10,494 nt of DNA from Phoronis ovalis. Lineage: Eukaryota > Phoronida > Phoronidae. The notes below the pieces were generated by a model, which ran no database searches, was not told the origin of the DNA, and was given only the letters and a program-made list of their open reading frames with translations. Position numbers and translations under genes: made by a program. The stretch lies in the NCBI GenBank assembly GCA_028565635.1, contig JAOXYB010063045.1, positions 1 through 10,494 of the forward strand, in the 5' to 3' direction. This document shows positions 6,456 through 10,494 of this stretch, piece after piece (within the stretch, counting starts at the first letter, position 1; every line of letters begins with the position of its first letter).

Positions 6456-7065
6456 TCTTAGAAAATCGGCCAAGTTAGTGAAAAGAGTTATACCTAAATG
6501 GAGTAGATGGTCACGTTCATTGCATCCACGTCCAGTCTGCTTTGGCACTCTGGGTTTTACTACTATAATAGAAGCTTTCATAAAACTGAAACTATTGGTA
6601 AACGACAAGTTATTGTAGCTGGTGGAACCAAATATTATGTCTTGAGAACAGATACATCCTCAGATAACAGTACAGGTATAATTCTTTGTAATGAAGAAGG
6701 ACAGCAGATGTATTTATCAAGTCCTCCTAATGCTGTAGTTGCTAACCGATAGTATAAAAAAATCACCTCTACATGGCTCTGCTTAAGAGATTAGTAGTTT
6801 GGGTTGATGCAAAGAAACGTGCCGAAGGAACGATTATTCTAGGTTCTAAATATTGCGATTTACCTGGTAATAACGTACAGAAGTCTGCAAATGAACAAAC
6901 AGGACCTGAGAATGCAAAACTTATAGTTATCACAAGAAGCATTGGGAAGTGGTTGTAATTTTGATTTAAAAGCTAATAGTTGCTTTTTTGATGGCTGTAT
7001 TAGTTTTTATTTCTTACTTGAAGGATATACCTGCTGACAAATAAATGAAGCAATTGTAAGAATGA
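6456..7065 (+). CDS. 3'-terminal exon of the sushi gene (short coding part, long 3' UTR)
   Basis: The acceptor GGTTTTAG ends at 6455. A second AG six bases on, at 6460-6461, is in the same frame. Spliced directly from the tail exon (phase 1), the protein ends in LENRPS and stops at TAG 6476-6478. Through the micro-exon it would instead run to TAG 6616-6618 with a basic, Trp-containing end (KWSRWSRS). The exon would close about 10-30 bases after AATAAA at 7040-7045, leaving more than 400 bases of 3' UTR. The UTR contains two coding-like ORFs that are reported separately. The presence of a terminal exon is likely; its reading frame is unsettled. Confidence 0.5.
6507..6752 (+). CDS. Unrecognised 81-codon ORF in the 3' exon
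   Basis: ATG at 6507, TAG at 6750-6752. The protein is not recognised. From about 6570 on, the composition looks more like real protein than random A+T-rich translation (segments such as KRQVIVAGGTKYY and CNEEGQQMYLSSPP). It is not in frame with the receptor tail by any splice I could build: phase-1 entry at each candidate acceptor examined lands in another frame. It could be a small separate gene, a remnant of tail coding sequence broken by frameshifts, or chance in a UTR. The start context is weak. Confidence 0.3.
   Translation: MVTFIASTSSLLWHSGFYYYNRSFHKTETIGKRQVIVAGGTKYYVLRTDTSSDNSTGIILCNEEGQQMYLSSPPNAVVANR
6773..6958 (+). CDS. Unrecognised 61-codon ORF after the 81-codon one
   Basis: ATG at 6773, TAA at 6956-6958, one frame off the preceding ORF. 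A run of seven A at 6756-6762 separates them. The reading has an early basic stretch (DAKKRAEG) and ends IGKWL. It is followed after about 80 bases by the AATAAA at 7040. No family is recognised. With the previous ORF it could be two parts of one broken coding region, but the TAG at 6750 lies before the A run, so a single indel there would not join them. Confidence 0.25.
   Translation: MALLKRLVVWVDAKKRAEGTIILGSKYCDLPGNNVQKSANEQTGPENAKLIVITRSIGKWL
7040..7045 (+). terminator. Polyadenylation signal of the plus-strand gene
   Basis: AATAAA on the plus strand, downstream of the last coding-like sequence, with T-rich sequence following at 7087-7096. Cleavage would be expected 10-30 bases later, near 7055-7075. 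Confidence 0.55.
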
Positions 7066-7090
7066 TGAACAAATTTGTGAATTAAACTAT

Positions 7091-7096
7091 TTTATT
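7091..7096 (-). terminator. Polyadenylation signal of the DHX36 orthologue
   Basis: TTTATT on the plus strand is AATAAA on the minus strand, 365 bases past the DHX36 stop codon. A second copy lies at 7006-7011. Use of the first would put cleavage near 7065-7080, on top of the end of the convergent gene. Confidence 0.5.
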
Positions 7097-7460
7097 CTAT
7101 GTAAACATAAACTGTTCAAATGGACTTGACATTTAGACATTTTTAAATATTTTTTTAAATTTATACAGTAAAAGTTTCATATGTTTTTCACTAGGGAAAC
7201 ATTGACAGAACATTTGAGATTTGACACATAGATTAAGATTTAATGCATTAAACACTTAATATTTTTACTGGTAAATGGTTTAGAATTAATTATATTCTAA
7301 GTTATTTGTTTCGCAATCATGGAGATAAATAACATTCTGTTAAACATACATGTCCTTTTTGTTACCCCACATTTCCAATCATATGGTGCAATGTAGAAAC
7401 TGCAATGATAATTTGTAAATTGGAGCACAAGAAACTTTCTCTTACACCGCCTGATGTAAA
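7097..7460 (-). other. DHX36: Probable 3' UTR of the DHX36 orthologue
   Basis: About 360 bases of A+T-rich sequence without coding character lie between the stop codon (7461-7463) and the nearest minus-strand polyadenylation signal. I see no further feature in it. Confidence 0.5.
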
Positions 7461-7634
7461 TCACTGGTATCTAGTTTTAGTGAGCTTTCTTGAAAAATTT
7501 TGACATTCTTCAGTAGTAATCAGATCTAATATGGCTGTCATTAGAGCACCTTCTTTGGTATTTGTGTTCCAGTCAGTCACTCCAGTATGTGTAATCTTAT
7601 GTTCCAACAGCTTATCCAATTCTTTTCGAAGTTC
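7461..7634 (-). CDS. DHX36: DHX36 terminal coding exon
   Basis: On the minus strand, acceptor TATTTTTCAG is at 7636-7635; 57 codons and a TAA stop at 7463-7461 follow, entering in phase 0. It encodes ELRKELDKLLEHKI, then VTDWN, then LMTAILDLITTE. This matches the last segment of DHX36, where ELRKELD-LL-EKI and a helix before the C terminus are conserved. The final residues (RKLTKTRYQ) differ from the vertebrate end, as expected for a poorly conserved tail. The open frame to 7661 includes intron. Confidence 0.9.
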   Translation of the reverse strand, partial: ELRKELDKLLEHKITHTGVTDWNTNTKEGALMTAILDLITTEECQNFSRKLTKTRYQ

Positions 7635-8164
7635 CTGAAAAATAATCCCATGGATTAACACAGGATAAGATGTTTCGCTTTATTTTGTCACATGTATTAG
7701 GATGTGCTCCTGAAATGACCCGTATTTTAAAATATCTCGAATTCAGATTTGTTTACAAATAAAATAATTTAGTAAATACAAACAGCTTTCAAGTTTAATG
7801 TAATTTTCTAAACAGATGCTGTAATTACTTGAAAGTTCAAATACAAACATTTTTAGTTTGACTGATTTTATTCGCTCAAAAATGGATGCTAAAAATACAT
7901 GATTAATCTCCATTTAACACTGTCAGAAACATTACAGAGAACAAACTGACAACCCATACTCTAGATTATTATCAGATAGTACAGGGATGAACACTGGTGC
8001 TAGCTTTCATTACTTACACAGCTTACTACTGGCGATTACTCACAATTTTATCAATATTAAGAACAATAGTATCATGTCGTTTTCTAAAGCAGACTTTGTG
8101 TTAACATTTTACTCCATATATAAACTAAGTGAACATTAACAGAAAACCTAGAATAGTTGCTTAC
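7635..8164 (-). other. DHX36: DHX36 last intron, 530 bases
   Basis: The intron is bounded by GTAAGC and TTTTTCAG on the minus strand. No gene, repeat or RNA is seen inside. Confidence 0.65.
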
Positions 8165-8317
8165 TTTTACAAGTTGAGCAATTTTCGGTGATGCATAAAA
8201 TGTAATCCATTTATCCACCTGTATACAATCCATGCCTTCCTCTTTCATGGTGTCGATACTGCCTCCAAAGAAAAGTAAGGGATACGGAGACACCATGGTG
8301 CAGTCATACAAATATAT
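8165..8317 (-). CDS. DHX36: DHX36 exon: OB-fold end (YLYDCT, LLFFGG)
   Basis: On the minus strand, acceptor ATTTTGCAG precedes 8317 and donor GTAAGC starts at 8164: 51 codons, phase 0 at both ends. It encodes IYLYDCTMVSPYPLLFFGG, then an acidic loop, then VDKWITFYASPKIAQLVK. The YDCT-VSPY and LLFFGG motifs and the VD-WI-F-x-x-x-x-IA-LVK ending match the DHX36 C-terminal region. The ATG- or TTG-initiated reading just before the acceptor is not a start. Confidence 0.9.
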
Positions 8318-8605
8318 CTGCAAAATAATTAATGTTTAGTCTGTAGACAGCATTACCTGAAATAGCGACAATTACATTACATGTACTTGCAATAATTAAG
8401 GAAGACTTCATTAAATTACAATCAAGGGATATATATAAACAAAACCTAATAACCTGTTGCACACTAGGTTCTAAATTTTCGTTCCTTGAACAGTGCCAGT
8501 AGAAATACGGACATCATAAAATATGATCTCTGAGGAAGATAATCTAATGTTTTTCCATGAAACAATTCATTTATAATGTACTCTAAATTTACAAACTAAC
8601 TTTAC

Positions 8606-8735
8606 CGATGTTGTTTTCATTTTAAGATGATACACCATCCATTTTGATTCGAAATTCCTCTCATTACTGTTCACGGATTTGGGATGAATTGCTATTTTTT
8701 CACCTTCTTTGCCAAATACATTAACTAGAGGCGGC
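8606..8735 (-). CDS. DHX36: DHX36 exon: OB-fold middle (HPKSVN)
   Basis: On the minus strand, acceptor CTTTGTAG is at 8737-8736 and donor GTAAAG starts at 8605: 130 bases, phase 2 in and phase 0 out. It encodes PPLVNVFGKEGEKIAIHPKSVN, then KWMVYHLKMKTTS. HPKSVN and the W-x-V/I-YHLKM-x-T-S pattern are diagnostic of DHX36 within the OB-fold that helps hold single-stranded and quadruplex nucleic acid. The open frame beyond the acceptor to 8764 is intron. Confidence 0.9.
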
Positions 8736-9163
8736 CTACAAAGTAAGACTACAACTGTGCACATAATACAAAAGGTGCACGTTAGTAAATTTGGTTTGTA
8801 AGTGTTACTACGTACTAGATCTAGTACTCAATTAAAAATCGTAAAATGTGAAACAATGATAAAAGATTTTTTTTTATAATAGTACTAGAGGCCTGATGTT
8901 TAAAAAAATATAAAATAACAGCAGTGTTCAAACTGACTGATAAAACAAATTGACTGGTTAGTTGCAGTAGCTTAGTGCAGTTTGCAAAAAATAATCACTT
9001 TACTTTTAATAGTATATTACCCGGTAATCAGCTTCTTAATTTTTGGGTAACAACCACTTAATTTTTCACCAAAATAACTTATTTGTACTTTCTACAGTAA
9101 AAAGAAAACATTTTTGTCAACAAGCAGATTTCTAATTGCTGATATTTTACATATTTTACTCAC
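8736..9163 (-). other. DHX36: DHX36 intron, 428 bases
   Basis: The intron is bounded by GTGAGT and TTTGTAG on the minus strand. It is A+T-rich with a T run at 8868-8875, and no exon is missing between the flanking OB-fold segments. Confidence 0.65.
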
Positions 9164-9254
9164 CTTTTTCTGGAGTTGAGTCTGGTCACTCTAAGCTTTG
9201 CAACATTAGGATACAATCCTGCACACAGCACAGCTCTTAATAAGTTTAAATTGT
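9164..9254 (-). CDS. DHX36: DHX36 exon: OB-fold start (AVLCAGLYPNVAK)
   Basis: A 91-base exon on the minus strand, too short to stand out as an open frame. The acceptor CATTTGTAG precedes 9254 and the consensus donor GTGAGT starts at 9163. It enters in phase 1 and leaves in phase 2, matching both neighbours. It encodes NLNLLRAVLCAGLYPNVAKLR, whose A-V-x-C-A-G-L-Y-P-x-V-A signature starts the OB-fold region in DEAH/RHA helicases. It ends RLNSRKR, a basic strand before the next exon. Confidence 0.87.
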
Positions 9255-9375
9255 CTACAAATGTTTGAAACAAATTTTACTTAAATTAACTTATTGAATG
9301 AATTTGATCTTTGAAAGAAGCAGCTACTGTTGTTCACAGTGAAGGAACTTGTGAAGCAAATGAAACTACACTTAC

Positions 9376-9475
9376 TTGAATTGGCATTGGCTTCTGGATC
9401 TTTCACATTTCTGGATGGAAGAAATCCAAGTTCAAATAATAATTCTGCTAACTGGTGTTTCATATCTGCCAACAA
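9376..9475 (-). CDS. DHX36: DHX36 exon: HA2/OB-fold junction
   Basis: On the minus strand, acceptor TAATATGCAG precedes 9475 and donor GTAAGT starts at 9375: 100 bases, phase 0 in and phase 1 out. It encodes LLADMKHQLAELL, then GFLPSRNVKDPEAN, closely matching the DHX36 segment with the SRNxKDPExN motif. The single last base joins the next exon as an Asn codon, which restores the conserved N between the two exons. Confidence 0.88.
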
Positions 9476-9779
9476 CTGCATATTAAAATAATTATTAGAC
9501 TAATGAAACATAGGACTATGGTATAAACGTAAAATAGAGAACACAGGCAGAAGTAGTCCAGAATTATCAATTTGCTATCATCACGAATAATAATATGTTA
9601 ATTTCCATGGACTTATCAGGTTGCTCTCATCACAAGAAATAACACTAGCATTTCCAGTGAATGGTATATAGTATTTTTAATACAGTCACAACTATTTTGT
9701 CATTTGTTTAATGTCTCCAAGTGATAAAAGTTTTGTTAAAGTTCAGGCACAATTTCTGTTGTATGTTCATAATACTCAC
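9476..9779 (-). other. DHX36: DHX36 intron, 304 bases
   Basis: The intron is bounded by GTGAGT and TATGCAG on the minus strand. Nothing further is seen. Confidence 0.65.
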
Positions 9780-9944
9780 GCGTAAAGTACTGACAGACAA
9801 GAAGTTGTCCCAGCAGTATTGTCTGTCTGTCCTACGTTGCTTGGCTCGTTCCCAACCATCAAATGTTTTGGCAAGCATTATATGATCACTTTTTGTTGCT
9901 TCTGATAGCTCTCTTTTCCTAGCATCAGCAACATGTTCTTTACC
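9780..9944 (-). CDS. DHX36: DHX36 exon: end of helicase-associated region
   Basis: Read on the minus strand, acceptor TATTTTAG is at 9946-9945 and donor GTGAGT at 9779, giving 55 codons in phase 0 at both ends. It encodes GKEHVADARKREL, then SDHIMLAKTFDGWERA, then YCWDNFLS. The SDH...F.GW pattern is the conserved HA2 segment of DEAH/RHA helicases, and the leading GKE-ADARR-like segment with the YCW...FLS ending is characteristic of DHX36. The helicase-associated region packs against the motor domains and contacts nucleic acid. The preceding exon should end in the conserved SxKDPF segment, which is not found in the 550 bases remaining upstream. Confidence 0.88.
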
Positions 9945-10494
9945 CTAAAATAGTATTATACATTTTAGTTATATACTGGGTACAGCAGTTTCAGACACTC
10001 TAAATATTATCTTGCGTTGCCATGTCTCACAAGTTGATCTGTGAGGGAAACAGTAATATGTCGCATCAAACAAATGCTAGTAGTTACATGTCTGGTTTTG
10101 TACTGCAGTCTTGGAATGAACAAGTTTGCTAAAATGTGTGGCAACTGTAGGTTGTTATGTTATTCGATCAAATCTTCCTTTCAGAAAAGTAATTCTTGTT
10201 TGTTTTTTTCGGTTGTATTTGTGGAATTTAAATTCACGAAGTTGCCCTTGTTACAGATGGCAGTCACAGAGCCAGAACATACTAGTGACATCTGTAATCA
10301 TTGTAATGACAGAAGCAGGTTGTTAAAATATATCCAACAACACTGCATCAGACTGTTATGTGTTCTTCATGCAAAATTGAATGCAGACACTGGTAAGCTA
10401 ATGTTATTTGTTATAGTAGGTTTCCGAGTTATGCTCTTTTGTATATGCAACATACAGGTTTGTGATGCGGTAAAATGACGTCAGAAATATCTGT
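9945..10494 (-). other. DHX36: DHX36 intron (partial, at least 550 bases)
   Basis: The upstream DHX36 exon, which should carry the conserved SxKDPF segment, is not found in this stretch, so the intron reaches the window edge. The stretch does contain a long plus-strand open frame (10041-10478) with an exon-like core, listed separately, and a TGACGTCA palindrome at 10476-10483. Confidence 0.6.
10257..10392 (+). CDS. Candidate plus-strand exon antisense in a DHX36 intron
   Basis: A pyrimidine-rich acceptor (CCCTTGTTACAG ending at 10256) and a strong donor (GTAAGC at 10393) bracket 136 bases. They are open only in the phase-0 frame and begin with ATG. The reading starts MAVTEPEHTSDICNHCNDRS and continues with a basic, Leu/Cys-rich helix-like stretch ending LNADTG. 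The surrounding frame is open for 145 codons, which is long for such A+T-rich sequence. No family is recognised. It may be an exon of a nested gene, a transposon fragment, or chance. No partner exon is in the window. Confidence 0.3.

Larger units (their letters stand above)
215..7065 (+). other. Sushi-repeat single-pass membrane protein gene (5' partial), overall model
   Basis: Seven sushi exons, one stem/membrane exon, a cytoplasmic tail exon and a 3' exon follow each other on the plus strand. Their splice phases agree throughout: every sushi exon is phase 1-1, the membrane exon is phase 1-2, and the tail exon is phase 2-1. The product would be a type I membrane protein with at least seven extracellular CCP modules and a tail of about 140 residues. 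Sushi modules generally bind proteins, as in complement regulators, selectins and synaptic adhesion proteins. No ligand can be inferred here. The first exon and signal peptide are not in the window, and bases 1-214 look like intron. I cannot assign a named orthologue. The module types are certain; the 3' end is not. Confidence 0.85.
7461..9944 (-). other. DHX36: DHX36/RHAU G-quadruplex helicase gene, C-terminal six coding exons (overall model)
   Basis: The six exons, in transcript order 9944-9780, 9475-9376, 9254-9164, 8735-8606, 8317-8165 and 7634-7461, join in frame with GT-AG introns. They give about 270 residues, the C-terminal quarter of a protein that is about 1000 residues in human. 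DHX36 is an ATP-dependent DEAH-box helicase that unwinds G-quadruplex DNA and RNA in nucleus and cytoplasm. The window holds the end of the helicase-associated (HA2) region, the OB-fold and the C-terminal extension. The DEAH motor and the N-terminal quadruplex-binding motif lie to the right of the window. Identification rests on motifs I recall from vertebrate DHX36, such as HPKSVN, YLYDCT-VSPY, LLFFGG and ELRKELD. Other DEAH/RHA helicases (DHX9, DHX29, DHX57) fit less well. Confidence 0.87.

Noticed and set aside
8567-8764. Minus-strand ORF taken as one continuous coding exon
   Set aside because: Both ends extend into intron. The DHX36-like part is limited to 8606-8735 by splice sites and phase.
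9945-10494. Next upstream DHX36 exon within the window
   Set aside because: No minus-strand segment here resembles the expected SxKDPF-containing region.

Overview
The window looks like A+T-rich genomic DNA from an invertebrate animal. Coding segments are short, split by GT-AG introns of about 120-750 bases, and there are no bacterial ribosome-binding sites or operons. The architecture (many single-domain sushi exons, plus a recognisable DHX36 orthologue) fits a bilaterian invertebrate. A mollusc or other lophotrochozoan is plausible, but the sequence alone does not decide it.

Plus strand, 215 to about 7060: the 3' part of a gene for a sushi (CCP) repeat, single-pass membrane protein. Seven consecutive exons (215-424, 693-884, 1633-1866, 2552-2749, 2912-3103, 3543-3737, 4192-4398) each encode one whole sushi domain. 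Each is flanked by phase-1 introns and each keeps four cysteines and the tryptophan before the last one. An exon with a stem and a membrane helix follows (4829-5054), then a Ser-rich cytoplasmic tail exon (5354-5733) and an uncertain 3' end (6456 to about 7060). The start codon and signal peptide exon lie upstream of the window. The 3' end allows three C termini: direct splicing, splicing through a 16-nt micro-exon, or intron retention. It also holds two coding-like ORFs that do not connect to the receptor frame.

Minus strand, 9944 down to about 7080: the last six coding exons (about 270 codons) of an orthologue of DHX36/RHAU, the DEAH-box G-quadruplex helicase. They cover the end of the helicase-associated region, the OB-fold and the C-terminal extension. 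All splice phases match and the stop is at 7461-7463. The helicase core lies beyond the right edge.

The two genes converge tail to tail, with polyadenylation signals only about 45 bases apart near 7040-7096, so their transcripts may overlap. Other structure: a four-copy 107-bp tandem repeat in a sushi-gene intron (1952-2375), and a possible plus-strand exon antisense in a DHX36 intron (10257-10392). I see no RNA genes, CRISPR arrays, complete transposons or viral sequence. Nothing suggests that the two genes act in one pathway; their adjacency is probably incidental.
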